Shown here piece after piece: positions 25,111 to 35,363 of a stretch of 64,000 nucleotides of DNA (the first letter of the stretch is position 1; every line of letters starts with the position of its first letter). A program made the translations under genes and the position numbers. Location of the stretch: the NCBI GenBank assembly GCA_003184365.1, contig NKYR01000074.1, positions 680 to 64,679 on the forward strand, read 5' to 3'. The DNA is from Evernia prunastri. Lineage: Eukaryota > Ascomycota > Lecanoromycetes > Lecanorales > Parmeliaceae. The notes under the pieces are model-generated. The model did not search any database and was not told where the DNA came from. It worked only from the letters and a program-made list of their open reading frames with translations.

Positions 25111-25404
25111 ATAATATGAGCGGGGCCACAGCCACGGCGACGTGAAGGACATGGAGGACTTGGAAGGCCTGCAAAAAAGCTACACCAGCCTAATGCGTCA
25201 AATGGACTACATATACACGGCTTCAAATCTGAACGATTCTACATCTATTTATCACATTTTGGCCTACTGCTTGCATTGGTACGTGGCCCATCAAAAATTT
25301 GCGGGCCGAGGTATGAAGTTGGAGCACCCGCCAAGGGTTCTGCAAAAAGGAGTAAATCACTCTGTAAGATACCTTACCTCGTATGCAGCTAGGAAGTTTT
25401 TGAG

Positions 25405-25967
25405 GGATCGACGAGCAAACGCACCAGCCTTCCTCGACTTCTGTTTTGCATGCCGAACAACTTCTGTCCAATGGCATGACGATACGGTATAAGTCCTTGC
25501 TGGTGATCTGTTGGCACGACGCACATTGTTTGATCGACGGGGTTCACCGCTTTCTCAATTCAGAGTACTCTAAGTCTAGGCTTTACCAGTATAATTAGAC
25601 CACGGGGACTACCTTGAGTCTACAATGAGTGTGCCGATTTAGCGTGCGCGAGACTATGTTCTGTGACAAATGCAAAGCCGATATCCACCAGCTAGGCCAA
25701 CCACGAGCATTACTATTTAGGGTTAACTCTACGCTGAGTTGGCGTGGGATGAGGCATAGGTATCGGGATTCATTTGTTATACCGGTAATTGAACATCGAG
25801 CTATAGCGTCTCTGAACTACAGGGATCCCTCGACCACAACATTTGTTCAATGTGGAAGGAACGGGGAAAGCTTCGAGTCAGACTTTGATTAAAATCTTTA
25901 TGGAGCACGAAGCAGATCCTCCCTGTCGTTCAGTAGCTTTTCTCATCCGCTCCCCTACCAGAATTCC
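25405..25967. other. Intergenic region 3' of the L9 gene
   Basis: Frames at 25,142-25,492 (a GTG start inside the right arm) and 25,629-25,892 do not resemble any family I know. The first is partly mirrored in the left arm of the foldback element, so it is treated as part of the repeat. The region also should hold the 3' end of the L9 gene. Confidence 0.45.
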
Positions 25968-26860
25968 TCATGAAGCATCCTCGATGTTTCCGCGTTCCGA
26001 CACGTAAAGACCATCCAAGAACTGAAGTGTCATTAATTATGGGTGTTCACAATTAGATAGCAAGCTAGCTTACCTTGCGGATATCCTTGTTCTTGACCCG
26101 ACATATCTGCTGAATGTCTGCAGCGCTCTGAGATACATTCTCTAGCGAATTTCCTGTGAGCTGGAGTTCGTCTTTCTGAGTTTTCGATGCTTCCACGTCA
26201 ACGCCTGGTAGCATGGTAACTCGTCGAATAATCTTCTCGCCAATGAAATTTCTGGGTAGCCGAACCTGTCAGTCTAAATTGACCAAGACCATCGTGCTTG
26301 CCGTGTAGCCCGTAGATATAACGTACCGAATTTCTACATCGTACAAGCCAGTCTCAGAGTTCTTTTCAATGTTCACGTTGATGGGGAAATGCGCGTAAAC
26401 ATATCGCATCTTGTACTTGAAACCTTTCGTGACGCCGATGATCAGATTGTTTATGAGGGATTTAACGGTTCGGAGTGTGGCGACATTTTTGCGAGCTCCA
26501 TGGTGTAACTCGATGGCGATGATATTTTTTGATGGGTGGGAGAAGCAGACGGAGAGATGGGACATATTCTTGACGAGCTTGCCTGCGATGCGTAAGACAC
26601 GATGTTTTGACATAGTCTTCTGGTCCTCATGGCATACCCCGAGGTCCCTCCACACTGACTATCCTGGACTTGATGTGCACCTTGACTGTTCAGACGTCAG
26701 CGTTGTCCCTCCATAATTCTCGACACTGTGGATGGCTTTATGGCTGTCTTTACGACCTCGGAGAGGCCTGGTTTCCTCTTCTGGGAGGAGGAGATAGAAT
26801 AGAGGCAGACTCACCATTGGCAGGTATCGTGAGCGTCTCTTCCGAGTGTATGTACCTCAT
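25968..26860 (-). CDS. RPL9: 60S ribosomal protein L9 (uL6)
   Basis: Five exons (26,860-26,815; 26,685-26,638; 26,582-26,327; 26,251-26,074; 26,021-25,968) join in frame to 193 residues, the usual length. The start gives [16 protein letters not shown], and the family is unmistakable: [74 protein letters not shown] and a C-terminus [16 protein letters not shown]. The protein sits in the large ribosomal subunit near the base of the P-stalk. Many introns near the 5' end are typical for fungal ribosomal protein genes. Confidence 0.97.
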
Positions 26861-27129
26861 CTTTTCTGGTGGGTGAAGAGCGTCAGTGGATAACTTTCAT
26901 GATCTTGAGGTGCTGCCGAATCTCGTGAACTTGTGGGCTTGCTCGCTTAGGATCTTGGCAGCGCGCTAAATTACCCGCTCCAAAAGGCCGAGAGCCCCAA
27001 ACTTTTCCCTTCTCCTCTTGGTGAATGGCCAATATTTACATCCTCCCAGCGCATCATGAAGATTATCCAATGTCTCCAGGCTTACAGAGAAGATTGAGAT
27101 GACTGGACCTTCGATCATTATTCCGTTCT
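26861..27129. promoter_or_regulatory. L9 gene upstream region
   Basis: This is the presumed promoter of the ribosomal protein L9 gene (minus strand) and the upstream flank of the broken kinase gene (plus strand). Pyrimidine-rich tracts are present, but I do not recognise a specific regulator site. Confidence 0.4.
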
Positions 27130-27793
27130 ACTTTCACAGGGTACCGAGGTGTTCAAAGCACAGAGTCAACTCGAATTTCCTGCCCATGTGGAAATCGACG
27201 CCGAACAAGTTGCCCTCTGATTTCCATTCCAAAAGAAGACCTTTCGCCTCCATTCACGGACCATCTCACGCTTGCGCCCCACCCATCACCAGATGAAAAG
27301 TTTCTCCAAAAGCCCTCATTAATCGGATTGGGCTCAGATACAGGTTATAAACCTCGCGAAATATTATTTCACGAGACGCACATGTGCGAGATATTGCGCC
27401 GTTGTCCACATCCGAATATTGTCTCGTATCTGGGCTGTATCTGTGATGAAGATCTTGTAATCGGTCTGTGCTTCGTCAGCTACGCAGAAATCTTATTAGA
27501 CCGTTTGAGAGACAGTAATCGATCTTTGAACCTTTACTCATGTTAAAAACGGTCTTGATCATCTTCACAATCTAGGTTTCAATCATAATAATATCAACGT
27601 CGCAAATGTTATGCTGGATAAGGAAGATGTGTCGATCATTATCGACTTCGATTCACGTCAGAGGGAGAGTGATATATTGTTCGGCATCGGCACATCGGGG
27701 TGGACGAATGGTTCGATCACTGGGTTGTCGAAGCGAAAGAATGATGACTTCGGGTTGATGCAGCTCTACAAGACCTTTCTCAAAGATACTTGA
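27130..27793 (+). pseudogene. Broken fungal protein-kinase gene
   Basis: Pieces of one kinase are found in order but in different frames. The piece with QLEFPAHVEIDAEQVAL ends in a TGA (about 27,218). HLTLAPHPSPDEKFLQKPSL, HPNIVSYLGCICDEDLVIGL and a stop at 27,544 follow in a second frame. GLDHLHNLGF, HNNINVANVMLD and IIDFDSRQRESD then follow in a third. This order matches small fungal Ser/Thr kinases whose catalytic loop reads HNDxNPxN. Here the catalytic Asp is Asn (HNN), a G-to-A change, while the metal-binding DFD is kept. At least one in-frame stop and two frame changes argue for a dead gene. Unrecognised introns could explain one of them but hardly all. No intact start was found. Confidence 0.7.
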
Positions 27794-28178
27794 TTCATGT
27801 CGAGAGGTGTAATAGCGAGAACGGCTCGGGGCATAGGTTGGAAGGTCTTTCAGGACAGAGATCATGAGGGTCAAATTGGAAATCCGAGCAACTCGCAACT
27901 CAAGAAAAATCATTCTGGTAAGGAACAGACTGTTTTGACTGTATGGGCGAACCCATCCTGACCTATTGATATTGCAGATCACCGTTCTATCAATACAATG
28001 ACAACAAAGTGCTGGGTATCCTGATATTGAACCAAAACCATCACCGAAACACCTATGCCCACAAACCATACTCTCGGAACAATGATTGAGACGCTTTCCA
28101 CCCGAATGCCACTTTCCTAAGTGCCTTTCTTTTATAATTTTGCCAGCCCATCTGTGCCGAGAGCAACGCTTTCACACG
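27794..28178. other. Intergenic region, nothing recognised
   Basis: This lies between the kinase remnant and the 3' end of the glutaredoxin gene. A minus-strand frame across 27,653-28,069 is antisense to the kinase remnant and has no family resemblance. Confidence 0.5.
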
Positions 28179-29172
28179 TTATTGTCCTTCGTTGAGCTTA
28201 GCCTCCATAATCCTCTTGCCTGCCATTCCCTTCACCTTGTCAATCAAACCCCCTCCAGCGTCCAAAGCCTCAATATCGTCACCGCCACCAATACTCCTGC
28301 CACTAATAAGCACGTTAGGTACAGTCCGCCTTCCGGTGCTCTTCGCAAGTGCTGCTTGTAGACCCGGGCCCAAAGGATGGGTGTCGAGCTCGACGACATA
28401 CGGGGCGGGGACGATGGTATACTTTTCCAGCAGTATCCGTTTAGCCTTGGCGGAGAAGGGACAGTAGGACTTGCTGAAGATGATTACTGAATGTCACAGA
28501 TTAGCCCTTGAAGTTTCATCTCCTTTCGGCACACGGTATGAATTCAGACGTACTTGGGCCCTTCTTCAGGATCGAGTTCAATTCCATCTCTACTTCATGG
28601 TCCTCTTCGCTTTCCACCTTCTCTTCCTTCTCTATCTTATTCCCAGCCGGGTACTTCTCCTTTTCTCTGTCCACCGCCATCGGTGCCTCTTTCCCCGAAT
28701 GCAGGTCTTTGATCTCTCCACCCTTTAACATCGTCTTCCTTCCTGCTACACCCTTTGCGTCGTTATCGCCTGATATCATGCTTGGATTTTCCTTCCCTCG
28801 TTCCTCCGCATACGCCGGGACTTTCAGCTCCATGGGCTTTCCATCGTCGGTGCTCGCGGCGATCGGTTTTTGAGGCATGGTTGGGCTGACTGGCTCCTGC
28901 GCTTTGGCTGCATCTTTTATGTCTTGCAATTTTCGAGCTACTTCTTGATCCGACGCTTGCTTCTTGTCAAGGGCGGCAACTGTGCGACTATAGAAGTCTT
29001 GAGATGAGGAGTCGTTCTAGGATGCGAGCATATAGATTAGCACAACTCTCGCCTCAAGTGTAGTGTACAAGTATAGAAGTGGCACCGTAAGACGCACCGA
29101 GAGATAAAAGATGGTGCAGACGGCGATGGCGAGGGCTATGGCCAACACTTTCACACGACGTGTCGAGGGCAT
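28179..29172 (-). CDS. Membrane-anchored monothiol glutaredoxin (Grx6/Grx7 type)
   Basis: Three exons (29,172-29,098; 29,016-28,554; 28,486-28,179) join in frame to 281 residues. Exon 1 encodes a short basic tail and a signal-anchor helix (VLAIALAIAVCTIFYLS), as in yeast Grx6 and Grx7 of the early secretory pathway. A long, charged Lys/Glu-rich linker follows, then the glutaredoxin fold. The active site reads SKSYCPFS, with a single Cys; the cis-Pro motif TVPNVLISG and the glutathione-binding GGGDDIEAL are in place. It should face the ER/Golgi lumen and act in glutathione-dependent thiol control. The ATG at 29,172 is preferred over an upstream TTG in frame. The linker is longer than in yeast. 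Confidence 0.88.
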
Positions 29173-30730
29173 GTTCAAGGGCGGGGCTCGAAAGAACCGC
29201 AACTCCTGCGATGTGCAACCGGGTTAGAAATGCAGTCGGGATGCTTTCTAGGAAGATTTCATGTCCGTAGGTATGGTACGCGGCTCTGGTAGGGTGGCCT
29301 CTAATAGATAGCAAAGCAAAGCAACAGGAGGCGAAGCAGATTGACGAGATGTGCGTTTGCAAAAGTAGTCTTACAATTAATTATAAGGCTGCAATAACGA
29401 TAGCCAGCAGAATACTAGATACAAGGATCCACGTGGGATATGGGGTCGAATGTGTATAAGGAAACGAAGATCTAGAAAATTGACGACTACCTTATTGAGA
29501 GTCCAGAGTAGGTACTCTAGTGCCTTGGAGAGTCATGCAACTCCCCCAACTCCCGAGCCCCAGGCCCCAAACTTTGAACGGCTGAAGGCTGCGGCCAACA
29601 CACCTCAAAAAAGTTTAAATCTCCCCGGATCTACATAAAAGCCTGGGCCAGGAACAAGGTACTAAGATCGTGAAAATCAATTCACCAGCAATCGTGGCGG
29701 AAGGAATGCGATTCTTGGCGGTTGATTTTCCCCTCTCTAAGACGCGCAAGATTGTCGGACTCATTGGTCCACGTCACCGTTGATATTTCCCTCAAACATT
29801 TCTACGAGGGGTATGCTCCGCTAAGCGAGTCTGAATTACTGAGACTAGCTACGCATTCAACTATCAACCAATTCACGTTGTGATCCATGCGAGGGCGGAT
29901 ATGAAACAAGTAAACTCAAGATTCTCGTCATTTAAAATCCATCAACATGGTCTAGGCTGCTGGACACACACGGCCAAGCTTGCTCAGAATTTGGGACTTG
30001 CCATCCAGGTGTAGACAGACAGCCCTGACTACTCACCTGTCTCCTTCGCGAGCGGACTATAAAGACAGTAAAAGGCAGGGAACTAGTGTCAGGACCCCGA
30101 ACCCGAGTCTTATGCTACGGTCAACAGTCCAGTTGATGTATTGAAAGATGGGTCCAAACGCCGCGAGGAGAGGTAGTGGTACTCATGTCATTATAGGCAG
30201 GGTCCTCATCAAATGGCGCTGTTATGGACCCTACTGGTGCAAGTCATGAATGAAGGTGGAGAATTCAGCTAAACATTGGAGTAATAATAAGTAAAGTGGC
30301 ATGCTCCAAAAATGGAAGGCTTTGATGCTTTTCGGACAAATTTATGGATACGGAGATCTCCCGTCTCCGAAGCGTACTCTAAAGGAAGGTTTGGCGAGGA
30401 ACACTAAAAAAACACATCGGACGAATGCCTTTCTTTTAAATGTTGTCCGTGCCAATGTCTTCTTTTCGCTATGTCTTCGCGTCTCCAAGTTTGAGTCATG
30501 TTGGGTGTACCAAACTGCATCATGTTTCAGGGAGACACGCAGCGCATGGTCTCTTGGTAAACTTGCGGCCGCCCTCCATAAAGCTCTCACAATCAAGGCT
30601 TTACAGCTCGAATCTCGGTATCTACCGTCCTCCCCACATCTGGAGATGATATCGCAGTCTATCCTGACCGCAGTGTGCAGCATCGTCTTCATCATGCCTC
30701 CGACGTGCCCGTTTCCGACGGGTTGTTACA
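29173..30730. other. 1.6-kb intergenic region, nothing recognised
   Basis: This is the shared upstream region of the divergent glutaredoxin (-) and thioesterase (+) genes. Frames at 30,301-30,861 (+) and 30,342-30,894 (-) overlap each other and the thioesterase start and look like shadows. An upstream exon of the thioesterase gene cannot be excluded. Confidence 0.5.
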
Positions 30731-31492
30731 ATGTCCGCCTTCTCCATCTTCTTCACATCCGCTGGCTTCCTCCTTGCCACTGCTCCGGCCATCGCATCAA
30801 TTGTCGCTCTCATGTCAGCTCCCACAGATGCGGACTCCGTAGCTTTATACCATACATCTGATGAGGTTGCTGCTGGAATTAACGAATACATCAATAGTCA
30901 TCCATTGTCTCGATCCCTTCATGCGAAGCCAGCTTGGACAGAGTCGCGGCCGCATTTGCGTTATCCGGAGTCCCAGCGTAAACATAGCTTAACGGCGGCC
31001 ACATTAATTGGCCCGGGCAAAATACCGGTTCCGCCACTAGTGTTTCTGGAGGAGGGCAAGAATCTCGTATCAATATCATATCTCAGCACAGATCTTTGCG
31101 GGCATGTGGGCATAATTCACGGAGGCTTGCTGGCGACACTGCTGGACGAGGGGCTTGCGAGATGTGGCTTTTCAGCGCTACCGAATAAGATTGGGGTGAC
31201 AGCTAATCTGAATATCAATTATCGCAATCCGGCACCTGCAGGATCATACGTGGTATTGAGAGCGGAAACGACGAAGGTCGAAGGTAGGAAGGTCTGGGTG
31301 CGGGGAAGGATAGAATTGCTTGGAGACACAGTAGAGCCTGGAAAACTACTGGTCGAGGCTGAAGGCTTGTTCATCGAGCCAAAATATGCAAAAGTACGTC
31401 CTCCATTTACTGCTCATATTTTCCGCACTTGGAATATATTGCTCACAGAATTTAAGTCTTTACCAAAATTGTTCGCGAATCAGACGAAGTGA
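30731..31492 (+). CDS. Hotdog-fold thioesterase (PaaI/4HBT family), membrane-anchored
   Basis: An ATG at 30,731 opens on a hydrophobic helix (IFFTSAGFLLATAPAIASIV), probably a mitochondrial or membrane anchor, followed by about 90 residues of linker. The hotdog domain lies at about residues 105-220 and includes DLCGHVGIIHGGLLATLLDE, which holds the HGG and the catalytic Asp/Glu helix, and GVTANLNINYRNPAPAGS. Members hydrolyse acyl-CoA thioesters; the acyl group is unknown here. The end is uncertain. The frame is open to a stop at 31,490, giving 253 residues, but a possible 63-nt in-frame intron (31,394-31,456) would give a shorter tail ending LPKLFANQTK. The ATG may also be preceded by another exon. 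Confidence 0.8.
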   Translation: MSAFSIFFTSAGFLLATAPAIASIVALMSAPTDADSVALYHTSDEVAAGINEYINSHPLSRSLHAKPAWTESRPHLRYPESQRKHSLTAATLIGPGKIPVPPLVFLEEGKNLVSISYLSTDLCGHVGIIHGGLLATLLDEGLARCGFSALPNKIGVTANLNINYRNPAPAGSYVVLRAETTKVEGRKVWVRGRIELLGDTVEPGKLLVEAEGLFIEPKYAKVRPPFTAHIFRTWNILLTEFKSLPKLFANQTK

Positions 31493-32020
31493 ACCGCGTC
31501 TAAATGCCGAACTCATGCGTGTAGTCTCACGGGGATGGCCAGGCTTTGATCACTGGCTGGGGTTATAGATTCGATTAGATTGCGAAGAGTCTTGTGAGGG
31601 ACACTTGGTTAATAAGTGGTGGGCACGATCACGAGTTTGGCTGGGGAACAAAACCACATCCCCTTTCAGCAGTACATCTCTGATGGATCAACCTTCAACC
31701 TCTAGTCCCGAAGATGCAAAGACGACAGGTAGCTAAAGGCGGCCACTGTAACGCCGGATACCTCATGTAAGAGATCCGTGAATTGAGCTCAAATTGAATC
31801 CGTAGACACTATGCAGTTCTACATGCATAGACAGGAAAAGACCTTGACAAAGTTTCATGCTCCTTGTCTGGAGGCTATCTATGTATCGGCTCACATGGGA
31901 CTGCAGGATTGATGTTGCGCTCAAAATTGGAGGTTTCCACTTCGCCAAGAGTCGCAGAATTCAGATCCTCTGCGCAAGATTCCAACTACCTCAAATAGTT
32001 CCTAAATCTTTAGCTACACA
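31493..32020. other. Intergenic region upstream of the V-ATPase gene
   Basis: This should contain the 3' end of the thioesterase gene and the promoter of the V-ATPase subunit C gene. No other feature was recognised. Confidence 0.5.
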
Positions 32021-33450
32021 ATGTCAAAAGGTCTCAAGTACCTTTTGGTTTCATTACCAACCTCGATCTCCCCCAGTAATGATCACGACGAAGCTCTCAC
32101 AGCTTTACGATCAGCTGTAACAACCGACTACGGAACCGTCTTCCCCTTCCAGATACCCGAGTTTAAAATTGGTACTCTAGACGCCCTGGTACAACAGGCT
32201 GATGATTTGGCCAAGTTGGGGCAAGGTTGCGAGGCAGTAGTAGGCAAGGTGGGAGACTCGTTGAAGAACATACTGTCAGGCGATGAGGAGAAGATATCGC
32301 AGCAGAAAACGGTCAATGATAGTAACAAGCGCACCACTGAAGCTGAGCCCCCACTACAGTAATTGACATGGAGTTAGAGCCTGTTGAACAGTATCTGAAG
32401 TCCTTCCATTGGAACAAAGTTAAATACCGGGCAGACAGACCCCTGGGGGAGATCATTGTTACGCTTCAGAAGGTACGTGGGATTTTACTACCACGAATGA
32501 ATGGGCTCTCGTCGACTCGCTTCGTGTACTGAATTTACGTATAGGAGGTTTCCAGCATCGACAATGACGTCAAAAACAAGTACAACCAGTATAATCAGAT
32601 CAAGACCTCTCTGACCGCGTCACAAAGAAAGCAGACGTAAAGCCCCTTCTTCCTTTCAAGCAGACAAAAATTGACAACTTGTCCCAGCGGCAACCTCTCC
32701 AATAAATCTCTTACAGCCATTGTCAACCCTTCCCTCGTGATTCAAAATTCCGAGTACCTCGAGACCCACCTAATCGCTGTGCCTAACACTATCACCAAGG
32801 ATTTTCTCAAAACCTATGAGACCATTTCACCTATGATCGTGCCCCGCTCCGCTCAATTGATAGATTCAGATGACGAGTTTACCCTCTACGCCGTCACAAC
32901 GTTTAGAAAACACAGCTCAGAATTCGTCCACAAATGCAGGGAAAGCAAGTGGACACCAAGAGACTTCAAGTATAAGGAAGGTGGCAAGGAGGAGGAGCAA
33001 AAGGAGTTGGAACGCGTAGGAAAGGATGAGAGAAAGGTGTGGGGCGAGGCGTTGAGGCTAGGGAGGACGGCATGGGGCGAAGCTGTGATGGCATGGGTCC
33101 ACGTCCTCGCTCTGAGAGTTTTTGTTGAGACAGTGCTCCGGTATGGGCTGCCTTTACAATTCGTTTGTGGACTAGTTCGGGTATGTCAAGTTGTTTCAAT
33201 AATTCGGATCCCGTACTGCAGACCACTGACGTTCAACTGTTGATAGACTACTCCTAAGCTGGCAAAGAAGGCGCGAAGCTCATTGGACATTTCATACTCA
33301 TATCTGGCGGGCAACGCCTTCGGTCGAGATAAGAAGGGTAGAGTCACCAAGGATGATTCTGCGACTTCGGCCGACATGCAAGCAGCCGGGCATATGGGCG
33401 ATGATGGAGACTATTCAGCGTATGTTTGCTATGAGTTTGAGATTCAGTAA
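32021..33450 (+). CDS. VMA5: V-type proton ATPase subunit C
   Basis: Five exons (32,021-32,321; 32,360-32,472; 32,545-32,636; 32,688-33,180; 33,247-33,450) join in frame to 400 residues, close to the usual 390. Subunit C links the peripheral stalks to the V1 sector and leaves it on disassembly, controlling vacuole and endosome acidification. Family marks are KYLLVSLPTS, FQIPEFKIGTLDALV, LKSFHWNKVKYRADRPLGEI, NSEYLETHLIAVPN, SKWTPRDFKY, HVLALRVFVETVLRYGLP and the C-terminal YSYLAGNAFGRDKKG. The first intron would be only 38 nt, very short even for fungi; its donor is GTAACA. The gene converges on the APS kinase gene with a 137-bp gap. Confidence 0.93.
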
Positions 33451-33587
33451 GGTTCAATACTTGCCGTGTTGTAAGTAATATGCAAGAGCTTGTCGTACAG
33501 GCACCACAGACCTTGTCTACGGTCTAAGATATCTGGCGCCTTGACCATCGACCATCAAGTTCTTTAGCAGCCTTCGTTGACCTAGGT

Positions 33588-34330
33588 CTAGTCTCCTCTA
33601 GCTAGCAACCCCTTCTCCTCCAGATACTTGACTATCTGTACCACTGCCTCTTGTATCCCTGTCTCCCCACTCTTCACCACAATTTCCGCATCCTCAGGAT
33701 CTTCGTACGGTGCACTCACGCCTGTAAACTCTTTGATTTCCCCTTTCCTTGCTTTTGCATACAATCCTTTCGGATCTCGTGACTCAGCGACAGGCAGAGG
33801 AACATGAACGTATATCTCTACGAAAGGGATCGACCGGGAAACATGCAAAGTCCGGGCTAAAGCGCGATCGGACTGGTATGGTGAGATAAAAGAGGTCAGG
33901 GTTACCGTGCAGGAATCTGAAAAGAGGAGGGCGACCTGCAAATGGCAAAGCGCTCAGTACTGCGATCGAGACCATACTGGTTAGGGTCAAAAACCTCAGC
34001 AATTCTCCTGATATTCTCTCCCCGGTCTTTCTCGCTAAACCCCAAGTCCTTGTTCAATCCAAATCGTACATTGTCCCCGTCGAGTCGGTAGGCGGCCAAT
34101 CCCAGGTGCAGGAGGTGCTGCTCTAAGGCGATGGCTATAGTAGACTTGCCACTGGCGGAAAGACCAGTAAACCACAACGTGAAGCCCTTTTGTTTACGGA
34201 GGGTGCTGCGCTCCTGGTGCGTAACGGATGAAGGGTGCCATGTAATGTTGCTGACGAAGGCCAAAGCATTAGCTTGGATTGAAGGCCTTTTTCCTCAAGG
34301 ATAGGCAGCTGCGCTCACCTACGTAGCCAT
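33588..34330 (-). CDS. MET14: Adenylylsulfate (APS) kinase
   Basis: Three exons (34,330-34,323; 34,250-33,995; 33,935-33,588) join in frame to 203 residues. The first exon is only 8 nt (ATGGCTAC); joined to exon 2 it gives MATNITWHPS, the conserved family start, which is why it is preferred to the in-frame TTG at 34,264. The enzyme phosphorylates APS to PAPS in cytosolic sulfate assimilation. Visible marks are the P-loop [69 protein letters not shown] and [10 protein letters not shown]. Intron 2 has an unusual GTTTTT donor, but the splice to [16 protein letters not shown] fits the family exactly. The usual loop after ARTLH is a few residues shorter. Confidence 0.93.
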
Positions 34331-35363
34331 TTTGATTCTTGAAAAGCAGATAGACAGCAAGGAAGCGGCCTTGAGTCGTCTTCTGTGGAAGTGGTCTCGG
34401 TAGCAGTCCTTTCTTGGATTGAGGAATAGATTCTTTTGTAGGGCTGGGGTGCTACGGCGAAATAATGTCTTGGCATAAGTTTCGCTGAAAGTTTCCACCA
34501 TCACCTACTCCGTACAAATAAGTCCATATATTCGATAGCTGTCCTGGCCGCTTTCATCCAGTGTCTGTGTCACTGCAGTTGAGAAAACCAGCACCGAACC
34601 TGATCCGTGTGTGATGCGCTCAGTAGCTATGTACAATTGCAATAGTGAAAGCCTCCTTGCGCGATCCGACTTTTGCTTCACTGGCAGTTGCTCAAGCTCC
34701 AGTACCACTCGCGATAGTATCTATTCTGATGTTTCAAACCCTCATCACACTGGATTGACTGTGCAAGATTCTCGGATCCCAGTTCTGCTAGGGGAGATAC
34801 CATGACCAACGGCAATTTCTGTCACTCGTCAGCTGCGATTGGCCTTCGTTCCTTCCAATTGAAGCGATTCGAGACCAACTCATCTCTCCTTGTAGAATGA
34901 AATGCTACGCCAATTTACTACGATCCCTTGGCTTGTCAGATGCTTGATTCCGTAGATCTAACGAGTCTCATTGCCCTGATGGTTTCTATACATGTCCTGC
35001 ATGTTTGCACGATGTTCATGGGGCAGTGTTTCTCATTCTGAGTATGACAGCGTCCGAAGCATTTTCACGTACTCGTTTGTGCAGGTTTGGGACACTGTGA
35101 TAGCGAAACATGCTTGCAATTTTCAACACATCAAGTATGGGTGTTGTTGGTGCATTGCACACCACACTTGCCTTTCTGTCACTTTAATACAAATACTCAA
35201 ATCTTCCTTCCTTTCCCTTTTCCTGATCAATAAGATCAAAGAAACCCAGCGTTCAAATAAGCTCGTCCATCAACTCTAAGAACGCACTCTAGATCTGTGG
35301 ATTTGGGTCACTACCTTTAAGCTGAACATAGAGGCTGGCTGTTAACTTCTGGCTCCTAGCGTA
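34331..35363. other. 1.0-kb intergenic region, nothing recognised
   Basis: This is the shared upstream region of the divergent APS kinase (-) and the unrecognised gene at 35,364 (+). Short frames on both strands have no family resemblance. Confidence 0.5.

Larger units (their letters stand above)
23521..25404. mobile_element. Long inverted-repeat (foldback) element built of 11-bp units
   Basis: The two halves are inverted copies of each other. The outer parts (about 23,522-23,790 and 25,110-25,404) pair closely: 23,563-23,631 matches the reverse complement of 25,285-25,353 at 67 of 69 positions by hand count. Inside, the left half carries roughly three dozen degenerate copies of CAATGTAGTG, usually preceded by GCTT or GCTC; the right half carries about twenty copies of the reverse complement CACTACATTGAAGC. 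Polarity switches near 24,665-24,690. Unit variants such as CAATATAG and TAATGTAG are RIP-type changes (TG to TA, CA to TA). No transposase is encoded and no target-site duplication was found. A non-autonomous foldback transposon or an inverted duplication of a satellite-bearing locus both fit. Confidence 0.75.

Noticed and set aside
25142..25492. 116-codon frame in the right arm of the foldback element
   Set aside because: It starts at GTG, and its first roughly 88 codons are part of the inverted arm and are mirrored on the left. No family is recognised. It might be a captured gene piece, but that cannot be supported.
30301..30894. Overlapping frames upstream of the thioesterase gene
   Set aside because: Plus and minus frames overlap one another and have no family; one is the antisense of the thioesterase start.
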